A stretch of 17,340 nt of DNA, from assembly GCA_964446745.1 (NCBI GenBank), contig CAYURR010000044.1, positions 1 to 17,340 of the forward strand. Reading direction: 5' to 3'. Each line of letters starts with the position of its first letter. Position 1 is the first letter of the stretch. The stretch comes from CAYURR01 sp964446745. GTDB lineage: Bacteria > Bacillota > Clostridia > Lachnospirales > WQUN01. The position numbers were made by a program, and so were the translations under genes. This document shows, in pieces, positions 7,232 through 15,401 of this stretch. The notes below the pieces were generated by a model. That model was not told the origin of the DNA and did not search any database. It saw only the letters and a list, made by a program, of their open reading frames with translations.

Positions 7232-8253
7232 ACTTCGGGGTACACAACAGTAAAAAACTGTCCCTTTTCAAAGGTCATATTCTTGGATTTGTAGATATCT
7301 CCGTCTATCAGAGGCATCACCCGCTGTACGCCGTAGAATCTGCCGAGCGTATCCGTCAACGCCTGCAGCGCAAGCATCTCTGTTTCGCTGTCCATGTTCA
7401 GGTTTTCTGCAAATGATGCAGACAGATCTATTACGAGCCCGTCGTTGAGCCTGTCCACAAACAGGCTATTGATTTTAGCCTCCTCCGGGAAATAAGACTC
7501 ATAACCCTCATATGGCTTTTTGAGCGCGTCTGTGAATGCGGCAGCGAGGTCCATACCTGTCGATACCTTTATCGTCTGCATGCCCTCTACAACGCGATCC
7601 TCTTCACCCTGAGGATTCGGATTCAAATAAAAGAAAGCTGTCTGTGCGTCGGCATTTACATCGGGCATCACCTTTACTAGCGAAAAGCCATGTGTCCCCG
7701 TTTCGTCCGTATACTCAGCCTTTACAAGGCCCACGCCCTTTGCGTAATACTCCTTCTGTGTGCGCCCGTTGCTGTAGCTCGTCGATAGTTCCATGGCCTG
7801 ATATGTGCCGCTGTCGGTCTCTACAGTCGCATTCATCGAGGTGATCGTCGTCTCGGCATTCATATCGACATCCGAAGTAACCGTCCACTTGGCATTTTGC
7901 TTTAATGGGCCCTTCATGATCAGCATGTCCCGATTGGCTTCGGCACCTGTCACATCCTCGAAGCAATAGAAGCTGCCGTCACCGTAGCGCAGTCTGATTT
8001 CATTGTCCTTGTCATTGAACTCAATAACCTCTGTGGAATTGAAATATGTGGAGCCAACCCAGCGCTGCGCGCGGTTACCGTTTAGGTAGGTCACGAATAT
8101 GCGTTGGTTCAGCGCATCGTTATCGGGTGATGCGTAGACATACATCGTATTCGGCTGTACCGGAAAATAATCGCGTACCGACTCGGATTTCGTGCAGCCG
8201 CAGAGCCATACAACCGTCATCATTACTAAAAAACAACGTAAATACTTCAACAT
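7228..8253 (-). CDS. GerMN-domain lipoprotein
   Basis: 341 residues. The N-terminus is a lipoprotein signal (hydrophobic run then L17-C-G-C20), so the mature protein should be lipid-anchored at C20 outside the membrane. Residues about 25-200 form a domain I cannot name, rich in beta-strand-like stretches (MYVYASPDND, YCFEDVTGAE, YYAKGVGLVKAEY). The C-terminal part (about 205-335) is a GerMN domain: TAFFYLNPNP, VVEGMQTIKV, INSLFVDRLNDGLVIDLSASF and LQALTDTLGRFYGVQRVMPLIDG. GerMN occurs in the germination and sporulation protein GerM and in other envelope lipoproteins. Its activity is not known to me. The ATG is followed by TTG, and the nearest purine-rich box (GGGGGT) is about 12 bases away, so initiation may be weak or at that TTG. 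A promoter lies just upstream, and the stop overlaps rsmA. Confidence 0.85.
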   Translation of the reverse strand: MLKYLRCFLVMMTVVWLCGCTKSESVRDYFPVQPNTMYVYASPDNDALNQRIFVTYLNGNRAQRWVGSTYFNSTEVIEFNDKDNEIRLRYGDGSFYCFEDVTGAEANRDMLIMKGPLKQNAKWTVTSDVDMNAETTITSMNATVETDSGTYQAMELSTSYSNGRTQKEYYAKGVGLVKAEYTDETGTHGFSLVKVMPDVNADAQTAFFYLNPNPQGEEDRVVEGMQTIKVSTGMDLAAAFTDALKKPYEGYESYFPEEAKINSLFVDRLNDGLVIDLSASFAENLNMDSETEMLALQALTDTLGRFYGVQRVMPLIDGDIYKSKNMTFEKGQFFTVVYPEV

Positions 8254-8287
8254 TTGTCAAAAATACCCCCAATCATGATATTTGTTG

Positions 8288-8316
8288 AGTATATGACGAT
8301 TTTGTAATTTTTGCAA
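8288..8316 (-). promoter_or_regulatory. Probable sigma-A promoter before the GerMN-lipoprotein/rsmA/abfA genes
   Basis: On the minus strand TTGCAA (8316-8311) and TATACT (8293-8288) are separated by exactly 17 bases, with four and five of six consensus bases. It lies in the 99-base gap after the YitT-family gene, 34 bases before the start codon, and would start a transcript through rsmA, abfA and the SLH peptidase. Confidence 0.6.
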
Positions 8317-8352
8317 GTTATGTGGAGGTATTCCGAGATATTAAACGCGTGC

Positions 8353-9222
8353 CTACTCAAATCCACCAAAACCCTTTCCGATTATCTCTGTGGAGTTGCT
8401 GATGGTAATAAACGCATCGGGATCGATCTGCTTGATAAAGCGTCTCAGCGCGACGGCCTGCCTGCGGCCCACGACCGTTGAGATCACCTCGCGCTCTACA
8501 TGCGTATACGCACCGCGTGCAATATAGACGGTCGCGCTGCGTTGCAGCTCATTCATAATGAAGTCCTTGATCTGCTTATCCTTGGAGCTGACGATCTCAA
8601 ACATCTTGTACATGTGCATGCTTTCCATGATTGCATCGAGTAAAAACGACCGCAGCCCCAATCCCATGATAGAAAACAACGCGGCCTCGGGCCCGAACGC
8701 GAACCACGACAGCGAAGCAATACCGAAGTCCGTCACCAGCAACGCGAAGCTCAGACGCATGCCTGTGTATTTTTTAATGATCTGACCGATGATATCGGTG
8801 CCGCCCGTGGTCGAGCCGTAGTTGAACACGAGCGCGGAGCCCACACCCGGTATAAACATACTATAAATGAGTTCAAGGAACTTTTGATTAGTGAGCGGTT
8901 TGTCGAGCTTTATAAAGCTCTCCAACGCCCAGACCATCACGGACAATGCGATCGTACCGTATAGACTCTTGTGTCCCGCATCTTTACCGAGCACCAGGTA
9001 GCCTATGCCTAATATGATCAGGTTGAGCACAAGCATCATCGCACCTATGGGCATGTTCTCAAAGTAATGCGAGAGTATCAGCGAAAGACCACTCACACCG
9101 CCCGACGCGAATTGATTGGGATTACGAAAAACCACTATACCGAACGCAACTAAAAATATCCCAAGGTTTATATATAAAAATTCCTTGGGATCGATGCGTT
9201 TTAAGAAGGCGTGCATATTCAT
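8353..9222 (-). CDS. YitT-family membrane protein with C-terminal DUF2179
   Basis: 289 residues. The N-terminal two thirds hold about five hydrophobic segments (for example near 15-32, 58-78, 86-102, 118-135 and 150-175), with the family motifs FRNPNQFASGGVSGLS and FNYGSTTGGTDIIGQII. The last 75 residues form the soluble DUF2179 domain (VERE-VISTVVGRRQ, ending in GKGFGGFE). The protein belongs to the YitT/YpjC/YqfU group of Firmicutes inner-membrane proteins, whose transport or signalling role is not established. The length is normal. GAAGGAAG upstream of the ATG is a good ribosome binding site. The gene follows the DeoR gene after 52 bases and I see no convincing promoter in that gap, so the two may be co-transcribed. 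Confidence 0.93.
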   Translation of the reverse strand: MNMHAFLKRIDPKEFLYINLGIFLVAFGIVVFRNPNQFASGGVSGLSLILSHYFENMPIGAMMLVLNLIILGIGYLVLGKDAGHKSLYGTIALSVMVWALESFIKLDKPLTNQKFLELIYSMFIPGVGSALVFNYGSTTGGTDIIGQIIKKYTGMRLSFALLVTDFGIASLSWFAFGPEAALFSIMGLGLRSFLLDAIMESMHMYKMFEIVSSKDKQIKDFIMNELQRSATVYIARGAYTHVEREVISTVVGRRQAVALRRFIKQIDPDAFITISNSTEIIGKGFGGFE

Positions 9223-9274
9223 AAGATCAACTTCCTTCGTGGGTTTATTCCGATATATTGTATGGACTTAACTG

Positions 9275-10033
9275 TTACCATATACAGCGTGTGCCGTTTT
9301 CGGCAAAAAATGCCAGCCATTCGCCATCCGGTTCTCGATCGGTCACGACGGTGCGGACACGCGCGAAGTCCTCTATCCTCACGAGCGAGACATTACCGAA
9401 CTTCGTGGAATCCGCTAACAATATTACCTCCTTTGACGCGTACATCATCGCACGCTTGATATCGGCCTCGGCCTCGTTTGATTCGGTTAGTCCCTTTTGA
9501 ACATTTAAACCCTTGCAGGATATAACGGCTCGATCCGCATTGTAGCCGTCGATTGTGCGCTCGGCCCGCGCACCCACGAGCGACAGCGAATATTTTCGTA
9601 GCTGCCCGCCCGATGAGATGACGTTTACATCGGGCACATCCGACAGGTCCGCGAGCATCTCGACCGAGTTTGTAATCACGGTGAGGCGCCGCTTCGTCTT
9701 TAGCCCTTGTGCCGCACAGAGCACTGTCGACGAGGAATCCATCATCAATGTATCGCCGTCCTCGACGATATCCTTGAAGCGCTCGGCTATTCGCAGCTTC
9801 AGTTCCTTGTTCGATCTGCGGCGGACATTTAGCGGCATATCGGTATTCACGTTCTGGTTCATCACCGCGCCGCCGTAAGTCTTTCGCACCAGACCCTGCT
9901 CCTCGAGCTTCTCTAGGTCACGCCGTATCGTCTCCTCCGTGACCCCGTAACGCTTGCTCAGATCCGATACGATCACACTGCCGTTTTGCCTCATGCTCAG
10001 CAGGATATCGTCCCTGCGTTCTATTGCGAGCAA
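9275..10033 (-). CDS. DeoR/GlpR-family transcriptional regulator
   Basis: 252 residues from the TTG at 10033. An N-terminal winged helix (VSDLSKRYGVTEETIRRDLEKLEEQGLVRKTYGGAV) is followed by the DeoR C-terminal sugar-phosphate-binding domain (DGDTLMMDSSSTV, TVITNSVEMLADL, DVNVISSGGQLRK, KEVILLADSTKFG). Members usually repress carbohydrate genes and release DNA when a phosphorylated sugar binds. The effector here is unknown. A GTG at 10051 in the same frame is possible, but the GGGGG box lies almost against it and sits seven bases before the TTG, and starting there gives the usual MLAIERRDDIL beginning. The gene has its own promoter overlapping the end of the SpoIID/LytB gene. Targets could include the YitT-family gene or the arabinofuranosidase, but no operator was recognised. 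Confidence 0.92.
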   Translation of the reverse strand: MLAIERRDDILLSMRQNGSVIVSDLSKRYGVTEETIRRDLEKLEEQGLVRKTYGGAVMNQNVNTDMPLNVRRRSNKELKLRIAERFKDIVEDGDTLMMDSSSTVLCAAQGLKTKRRLTVITNSVEMLADLSDVPDVNVISSGGQLRKYSLSLVGARAERTIDGYNADRAVISCKGLNVQKGLTESNEAEADIKRAMMYASKEVILLADSTKFGNVSLVRIEDFARVRTVVTDREPDGEWLAFFAENGTRCIW

Positions 10034-10065
10034 TTTCACACCCCCGTACACTCATATTGTATCGA

Positions 10066-10094
10066 AGTATACTAAGAATGCTATTTGATTTCAA
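10066..10094 (-). promoter_or_regulatory. Probable sigma-A promoter of the DeoR-family gene
   Basis: On the minus strand TTGAAA (10094-10089) and TATACT (10071-10066) are separated by 17 bases, each matching five of six consensus bases. The -35 box lies inside the last codons of the SpoIID/LytB gene, so the regulator can be transcribed independently of it. Confidence 0.6.
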
Positions 10095-12567
10095 CAACTT
10101 GTGAACCATTATAGTAGTGTTGCAGGATATCCGCATATGTGAATCCGCGCTCGGTCATGCCCTTGACACCGTATTGGCTCATGCCCACGCCGTGTCCATT
10201 GCCACCGCCATAGAAGGTCACGGCCTCGAGATTACCCTTGTCGTCGAGCTTTTCCTCAAATACAAAGAACGCACTCGGCAAACAGGTATTGTCCGTGGAC
10301 TCGCTTCCATCCTTGCGCTTGACAGCGGTAGGCTTCAATAGAAAGCGTATGTTGTACTCGGTGCGTACGAGTACCGTAGCCTCCGAGCCTGTGATCTTCA
10401 ATTCCATGATATTACCCCCCTGCCCACGCGAGACAGCCTCCATTTTTTTGAGCTGCCCAATGGACTTGACAGGCTTTGAAGCGAATGTACCGTCCCTTTG
10501 CTGCGTCAGCAACAGCGCGGGGTTTCTGTTATAGATATCGGATATCGCGGTATTGATCTGGGTTGTGAGCTCCTGGGCCGTCATATTTGCCGTCCATCGG
10601 AAATACGGCGATGCCGCGTCGTATGCGTCTATGTCCGTACGCTTAAAAAACGCCGCCGCAATCTCCTCGTTTGACATGTCCCCTACATCTGCGCCCTCAT
10701 ATTGCTTTGCAGACTTTAGATACGGCTTTGATGTAGCAGGAAATTCCACGAGCCTTGAATATGTGTTGCCCTCGGACGGCCAGACCTCGCCGCTCAACGC
10801 GGTATAACCCGAAGATGTGGAAAAGAAATTGGCCGCGATGATCTCGCCGTCATAGGTAAGATATGCGCCGCGTGTCTGATCCACAGCCTGAACACTGAGG
10901 TCGTTTAACGGGAGGTTGTTATACACCTGGCACATCACGGAATCGTCAACGTTTGCACCGTATCCCGCAAACCTATTCTCAAAAAGCTGCTTGTATGCGT
11001 AGCTGCGCGCGGTGACGGCCTGCACCTTGAGAGCCTCCAGTCCATACGATGCGGGCATTTCGCTCGGCAGTACGCCGTAGAGATATTGCTCAAGCGGCAA
11101 TTCGTTTACAATGGCATAGCCATCTTTTTCAAGGCTGATCTCGATAGTGCCCGCGTAGGATGGATGTTGTCCATCCGGATAGTTGCGCTTTATGCTCGTG
11201 ATGGTGATTTTGTCTTCGGGCTTAACGGGCGCAACCGACAACCGCCCGTACATGATCATGTCCTTTGCCTCAAATACCTCGTCCCGCTTGAACTGCTTCA
11301 CAAATCGCCCGTCACCCGCACTCACCGAATAGTCCCCGGTAGCCGTGAGTGTAACCGTTTCATGCACCAGCCCACCAAAGCCCGTCGTATTCAACGCTAC
11401 GCGGATCTTGTCAAACTTTGCATCCTTTACGATCACTGCCGCACAGGCCTTTTCATCCTTCATGTAAAACACAGCGATGTCGCTGCCGGTCACCAGGTCC
11501 GATTTTGCCCTCATGCGTGGCTTGCCCATCGCCTCATATGTCCTAAAACCCTCTTCCGTCTCGATATTGCCATGGCCAGCCAACTCTATCCTACCATCAT
11601 CCACCAGTAAAATCTTTCCGGTGATCTTCTTTTCATAGAGATTTAATGCCGTCACGCTGCGCTCATGTATTGTGATGTCGCAGATATTGCCGCCCTGACG
11701 ACCCGACGGCTTGTTTATCCCGTCTGCATATGCGTAGGTGCGCTCCGCTCCGCCCGCGAATATCGTGATCGTGTTCGCGTCGTTTCTGACGATGTACACA
11801 TTAGTGAGCGTCGGGTCATGTGTATATTCCTCCGTGATCCAGAGGATGTCTCTATCCTTGACGACGACACCGACCTGTTTGTCCGTATACACATCCATGT
11901 CTATACCTGCGCAGCGATACAGCCCTTCGTCTGTAACCGCATAGCCGGATGGTATTTGCTTATTGTTTACATGGCTCGCGAGCACGATGAGCTGTTCGTT
12001 CTCAAGCCCATAACGCGTTTCTGCATCGATGCTCTCAAGCGATTTCATAAACAGATCCGCAAACAGCGCATATGAGATCGGCGCGTTCTTGTTTTGCTCG
12101 GTGATTGTGAGCTTGATTTTGTTTGCGGGATTGACCTTGTCCAATATGCTCTGCATCTGCGTGAGCGTGAGCATCTCGTCCGGCTTGAACGTGTCACCGT
12201 AGCCCGTCATGATGTTCTGCGCAAACAGGATATTTACATATATATCATACCAGTCCGTAGGTGATGAATCCGTAAACGTAATCATCCGCTCGATGGATTT
12301 GGCCTGCTCGTTCCCATAGAGTGCTATCGCTATGATACGCGCAGCCAGCGCACGGCTGATCGGAATATTGTCGCCGTATTGGCTGACGGAACCCTCTGCG
12401 GCCACGATATCGGTATTTTGAACAACGGGCTCCGCCGAAGCCTCGGTTAGACTCGCCGACAGCTCATCCAGTAGGGCCGTTGTATCCGGCACATCCGCTT
12501 CTGGGCGCGCTGTGCATCCGGCTAAAAACAGTATTACAGATAAAAGAAATGTCGATAATATCCTCAT
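10081..12567 (-). CDS. Large SpoIID/LytB-domain lipoprotein
   Basis: 828 residues. The signal ends in a lipobox (LAG-C18), so the mature protein is predicted to be membrane-anchored and extracytoplasmic. Residues about 65-150 look like a divergent S-layer-homology-type repeat (ISRALAARIIAIAL, MTGYGDTFKPDEMLTLTQMQSIL). A long middle region of about 300 residues is unassigned. The SpoIID/LytB domain covers roughly 465-828: LEQYLYGVLPSEMPASYGLEALKVQAVTARSYA in outline, with E503 in PSEMP at the position I recall as the catalytic glutamate of SpoIID, CQVY, and GHGVGMSQYG with H792. SpoIID is a lytic transglycosylase acting on stem-peptide-free glycan during engulfment. Sporulation SpoIID is near 340 residues, so this is a longer relative, perhaps vegetative. 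GGAGG precedes the ATG. Confidence 0.88.
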   Translation of the reverse strand: MRILSTFLLSVILFLAGCTARPEADVPDTTALLDELSASLTEASAEPVVQNTDIVAAEGSVSQYGDNIPISRALAARIIAIALYGNEQAKSIERMITFTDSSPTDWYDIYVNILFAQNIMTGYGDTFKPDEMLTLTQMQSILDKVNPANKIKLTITEQNKNAPISYALFADLFMKSLESIDAETRYGLENEQLIVLASHVNNKQIPSGYAVTDEGLYRCAGIDMDVYTDKQVGVVVKDRDILWITEEYTHDPTLTNVYIVRNDANTITIFAGGAERTYAYADGINKPSGRQGGNICDITIHERSVTALNLYEKKITGKILLVDDGRIELAGHGNIETEEGFRTYEAMGKPRMRAKSDLVTGSDIAVFYMKDEKACAAVIVKDAKFDKIRVALNTTGFGGLVHETVTLTATGDYSVSAGDGRFVKQFKRDEVFEAKDMIMYGRLSVAPVKPEDKITITSIKRNYPDGQHPSYAGTIEISLEKDGYAIVNELPLEQYLYGVLPSEMPASYGLEALKVQAVTARSYAYKQLFENRFAGYGANVDDSVMCQVYNNLPLNDLSVQAVDQTRGAYLTYDGEIIAANFFSTSSGYTALSGEVWPSEGNTYSRLVEFPATSKPYLKSAKQYEGADVGDMSNEEIAAAFFKRTDIDAYDAASPYFRWTANMTAQELTTQINTAISDIYNRNPALLLTQQRDGTFASKPVKSIGQLKKMEAVSRGQGGNIMELKITGSEATVLVRTEYNIRFLLKPTAVKRKDGSESTDNTCLPSAFFVFEEKLDDKGNLEAVTFYGGGNGHGVGMSQYGVKGMTERGFTYADILQHYYNGSQVVEIK

Positions 12568-12627
12568 AAGCAGTCCTCCAGTCTTGAATACATCTTATGC
12601 CCGATGGGACAGGTTTAATGAATTTTC

Positions 12628-12656
12628 TTGCGAAGGTTTCTCATGTGTTGTATCCT
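12628..12656 (+). promoter_or_regulatory. Possible weak promoter of the Rpn-family gene
   Basis: TTGCGA (12628-12633) and TATCCT (12651-12656) are 17 bases apart, each matching four of six consensus bases. It lies in the 135-base gap between the divergent SpoIID/LytB and Rpn genes. I found no convincing promoter for the minus-strand gene there. Confidence 0.3.
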
Positions 12657-12702
12657 TATTATGGTTATTTGCTATTGAATAAATTTGAGGATTGATATCA
12701 CG

Positions 12703-13602
12703 ATGGAGCTTACGACAAGACTGGAAGCCACAGACGAAATACTGTCACCACGCAGAGATATAATTTTCAAGTCGTTATTTACAAGAAACACCCCTGAATC
12801 CAAAGGCGCTTTATGTGACTTTATGTCTGCAGTGCTCTGTAAATCGGTTAGTGACGTTATTCTACGCGAGAATGAATTGGCCGTCGCAAGTCCGGGCGAA
12901 AAGCAATCCGTGATGGATGTCAACTGTGTGTGCAACGACGGTGAGCAAGTAAACGTCGAGATGCAATTTACAGATGAAGGGGTAACCTTGGTTAGAGCGG
13001 AATACAATACAGGAAAGCTACACGGAAGCCAAAGCATTAAAGGCAAGGGCTACAAGGCCCTTAACAGAACCGTTCATATTACTATCGCTGACTACGATGT
13101 GTTTGATGATGAAGTGTGCATAGACGAGTTTGTATATCAAAGCAAAGCCCGAAATACATCATGTGGATTCAAAACCAGTATAATAATCATTGAGTTGAGC
13201 AAATTGGAGCGACTGACACTTGAGCCTGAACAAAATTTAACAAAAATAGAGAAGTGGGCAGTGTTTTTGAAATATGTTGATGATCCAGGTAAACGCGAGT
13301 ACATAAACACGTTAATCAACAAAGAAGAAGGGTTGGCAATGGCAAGCACCGTTTTAAAGAAGATAGCCCAGGATCAAATTATGCGAATGGAATTAATATC
13401 AATAGAAAAGGCTGAAGCTGATAGAGAACACAGGGAACTGAGGATATTAACTCTCGGCAGAGAAGAGGGTATAAAGGAAGGTATAAAGGAAGGCATCAAA
13501 AAGACGGCCGAAAACATGCTTTTAAAAGGTCTACCCATCGATGTCATATCCGATGTTACAGGACTAAGTACCGATGAGATTCAAAATATTGAATATAAAT
13601 AG
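12703..13602 (+). CDS. Rpn-family PD-(D/E)XK nuclease (putative transposase-like protein)
   Basis: 299 residues from the ATG at 12703. A GAGG box lies 12 bases upstream, and an in-frame TTG at 12685 is less likely. The protein fits the Rpn / PDDEXK_2 family: the opening PRRDIIFKSLFTR, then D72 and E86-x-Q88 (SVMDVNCVCNDGEQVNVEMQ), the D...ExQ form of the nuclease core, and the later IEKWAVFLKY region typical of these proteins. Rpn proteins cleave DNA and have been linked to recombination and phage defence, and many are annotated as transposases without terminal repeats. The C-terminus has the GIKE-type repeats common in this family and a final helix-turn-helix-like segment (MLLKGLPIDVISDVTGLSTDEIQNI). 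By eye it is richer in A and T than its neighbours, suggesting acquisition. The Ldh2 gene follows after 28 bases. No terminal inverted repeats were found. Confidence 0.85.
   Translation: MELTTRLEATDEILSPRRDIIFKSLFTRNTPESKGALCDFMSAVLCKSVSDVILRENELAVASPGEKQSVMDVNCVCNDGEQVNVEMQFTDEGVTLVRAEYNTGKLHGSQSIKGKGYKALNRTVHITIADYDVFDDEVCIDEFVYQSKARNTSCGFKTSIIIIELSKLERLTLEPEQNLTKIEKWAVFLKYVDDPGKREYINTLINKEEGLAMASTVLKKIAQDQIMRMELISIEKAEADREHRELRILTLGREEGIKEGIKEGIKKTAENMLLKGLPIDVISDVTGLSTDEIQNIEYK
13468..13503 (+). repeat. 12-base tandem repeat encoding GIKE units
   Basis: GGTATAAAGGAA occurs twice in a row (13468-13479 and 13480-13491), followed by a degenerate third unit GGCATCAAAAAG (13492-13503). It encodes Gly-Ile-Lys-Glu/Lys inside the Rpn-family protein. 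The unit keeps frame, so slippage would change length without destroying the gene. Confidence 0.85.
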
Positions 13603-13630
13603 CACTACAAATCATATGGAGGGATAGACA

Positions 13631-14734
13631 ATGGCTATAGTATACGAATCATTTGACAAAATGGAATCATTTATGAAGGACGTGTTCATCAAGGCCGGGG
13701 TACCGGCGGAGGACGCGGCCACGGTCGCAGAGGTGCTGATCGAATCGGACAAGCGCGGTATCGAATCCCATGGTGTCGGTCGCTTTAAGCCCATATATAT
13801 TGACCGTATAAAGAACGGTACACTAATGCCCGTCACGAAGATAGACATCGTGCGCGAGGGCCCCACCACTACCGTCATAGACGGAAACGACGGGCTCGGG
13901 CATGTCATAGGTAAAAAGGCCATGGAAATGGCGATGGACAAGGCCGCAAAATACGGCATGGGTATGAGTGTCGTGAGAAACTCGACGCATTACGGTATCG
14001 CAGGATACTATGCGACGATGGCTACCAAGCGCAATATGATCGGCATGACAGGCACAAACGCGCGCCCGTCTATAGCTCCGACATTTGGCGTTGAAAATAT
14101 GCTCGGCACCAATCCGATGACCTTTGGCATACCGTCGGACGAGGCGTTCGATTTTGTATTGGACTGTGCGACATCGGTATCGCAGAGGGGCAAGATAGAG
14201 GTTTATGACCGCGCGGACAAGGATATCCCGGCCGGCTGGGTCATCGATAGAGACGGCAAGGATAGGACAGAGATCAAGGGCATGCTCACTGATCTGGACA
14301 AGGGTAACCTTGCGCTCACACCGCTGGGTGGTCTCGGTGATCTGACAGCGGGCTACAAGGGTTACGGCTATGCGACGGTGGTAGAGATATTCTCGGCGGC
14401 TTTCCAGAGCGGCGCGTTCCTGAAGGCCCTCTCTGGTATCGGACCGAACGGCGAAAAGCGCATGTACCACCTCGGCCATTTCTTTATCGCTATCGATGTG
14501 GCCGCGTTTGTGGAACCCGAGGAATTCCGAAAGACCACGGGCGATATACTGCGTGAGCTGCGCGCGGCACAGAAGATGCCCGGACAGGACAGGATATACA
14601 CCGCCGGCGAAAAGGAATATCTCTACTACATGGAAAATAAAGACAAGGGCGTGCCGCTGAACGACAAGCTTCAGCAGAACGTCAAGGAGCTTATAAAGGA
14701 GTTTGGTATCACGGGTTATGAGTTCTCATTCTAA
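13631..14734 (+). CDS. Ldh2-family NAD(P)-dependent malate/L-lactate-type 2-hydroxyacid dehydrogenase
   Basis: 367 residues, the usual length of the Ldh2/MDH2 superfamily (malate, L-lactate, ureidoglycolate, sulfolactate, 2,3-diketogulonate enzymes), which is unrelated to Rossmann-fold LDH and MDH. Family motifs are S46-H-G-V-G-R, GLGHVIGKKAM, N117-S-T-H120-Y-G (H120 at the usual catalytic position), TGTNARPSIAPTFG with GTNP, and GGLGDLTAGYKGYG. The enzyme reversibly oxidises an L-2-hydroxyacid to a 2-oxoacid with NAD or NADP in the cytoplasm. The exact substrate cannot be chosen from sequence alone. GGAGGG seven bases before the ATG is a strong ribosome binding site. Its last 17 bases overlap the start of tcdA, and it may be co-transcribed with the Rpn-family gene 28 bases upstream. 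Confidence 0.93.
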   Translation: MAIVYESFDKMESFMKDVFIKAGVPAEDAATVAEVLIESDKRGIESHGVGRFKPIYIDRIKNGTLMPVTKIDIVREGPTTTVIDGNDGLGHVIGKKAMEMAMDKAAKYGMGMSVVRNSTHYGIAGYYATMATKRNMIGMTGTNARPSIAPTFGVENMLGTNPMTFGIPSDEAFDFVLDCATSVSQRGKIEVYDRADKDIPAGWVIDRDGKDRTEIKGMLTDLDKGNLALTPLGGLGDLTAGYKGYGYATVVEIFSAAFQSGAFLKALSGIGPNGEKRMYHLGHFFIAIDVAAFVEPEEFRKTTGDILRELRAAQKMPGQDRIYTAGEKEYLYYMENKDKGVPLNDKLQQNVKELIKEFGITGYEFSF

Positions 14735-15401
14735 CTCACATTTTGAACGAACAGAGCTATTGATCGGCGCGGAGGGGCTTAACCGCCTCTCCCGTGCCAA
14801 GGTCGCTGTATTTGGCGTGGGCGGTGTGGGTTCGTATACGGTCGAGGCACTCGCACGCAGCGGCATCGGCTCGTTTGTGCTGATAGATCGCGATGTCGTT
14901 TCAGAGAGTAACATCAACAGGCAACTGCACGCACTACGATCCACAGTCGGCCAGTACAAGACCGATCTGATGAAGGAACGCATAGCCGAAATCAACCCCG
15001 ATGCTCGTGTAGTTTGTGAGCATCTTTTTGTACTTGACGATTTAAGTATGTTCGAGTGGGACTTCGACTATGTCGTGGACGCGGTGGACACCGTCACAGC
15101 CAAGCTCGCGATAATAGCCGAAGCAAAGAAACGTAACGTCCCGGTCATCAGCGCGATGGGCGCCGGTAACAAGCTCGACCCGACACGCCTTAAGCTGACC
15201 GACATAAAAAAGACATCTGTCTGTCCGCTCGCGAAGGTCATGCGGCGTGAGCTTAAAAAGCGCGGAATCTATAATCTGGATGTCGTCTTTTCGGATGAAG
15301 CACCCGCCTCGAACAAGCGCCCGCCCGGAAGTATCGCATATGTCCCCTCTGTCTCGGGCCTGCTGATCGCACACAAGGTCGTGAAAGGACTGATACAATG
15401 A
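14718..15401 (+). CDS. tcdA: tRNA threonylcarbamoyladenosine dehydratase TcdA (ThiF/MoeB/E1-like)
   Basis: 227 residues. TcdA (formerly CsdL/YgdL) uses ATP to cyclise t6A at position 37 of ANN-decoding tRNAs to ct6A. Seen here are the opening FERTELLIGAEGLNRL, the nucleotide-binding GVGGVGSYTVEALARSGIG (33-51), DRDVVSESNINRQ (57-69), the VDAVDT segment, SAMGAGNKLDP, and RPPGSIAYVPSVSGL near the end, all typical of the TcdA branch rather than MoeB or ThiF. A TTG at 14703 is also in frame, but AAGGAG is only one base before it, whereas the ATG at 14718 gives the usual short N-terminus. That ATG lies within the last codons of the Ldh2 gene, and the stop overlaps the next start as ATGA, so translation is probably coupled on both sides. 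Confidence 0.93.
   Translation: MSSHSNSHFERTELLIGAEGLNRLSRAKVAVFGVGGVGSYTVEALARSGIGSFVLIDRDVVSESNINRQLHALRSTVGQYKTDLMKERIAEINPDARVVCEHLFVLDDLSMFEWDFDYVVDAVDTVTAKLAIIAEAKKRNVPVISAMGAGNKLDPTRLKLTDIKKTSVCPLAKVMRRELKKRGIYNLDVVFSDEAPASNKRPPGSIAYVPSVSGLLIAHKVVKGLIQ

Noticed and set aside
9223..9274. Promoter for the YitT-family gene
   Set aside because: TACAAT is present, but no acceptable -35 box lies 16-18 bases upstream of it.
13579..13594. Perfect inverted repeat ATTCAA-AATA-TTGAAT at the end of the Rpn-family gene, considered as terminator
   Set aside because: The stem is only six AT-rich pairs within coding sequence and no T-run follows.
12568..13630. Possible complete transposable element around the Rpn-family gene
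   Set aside because: I found no matching terminal inverted repeats or target-site duplications in the flanks, so only the gene is reported.
13823..14479. 218-codon open frame on the minus strand, antisense to the Ldh2 gene
   Set aside because: Its cysteine-, histidine- and arginine-rich translation has no family features, and the opposite strand encodes a clear dehydrogenase.
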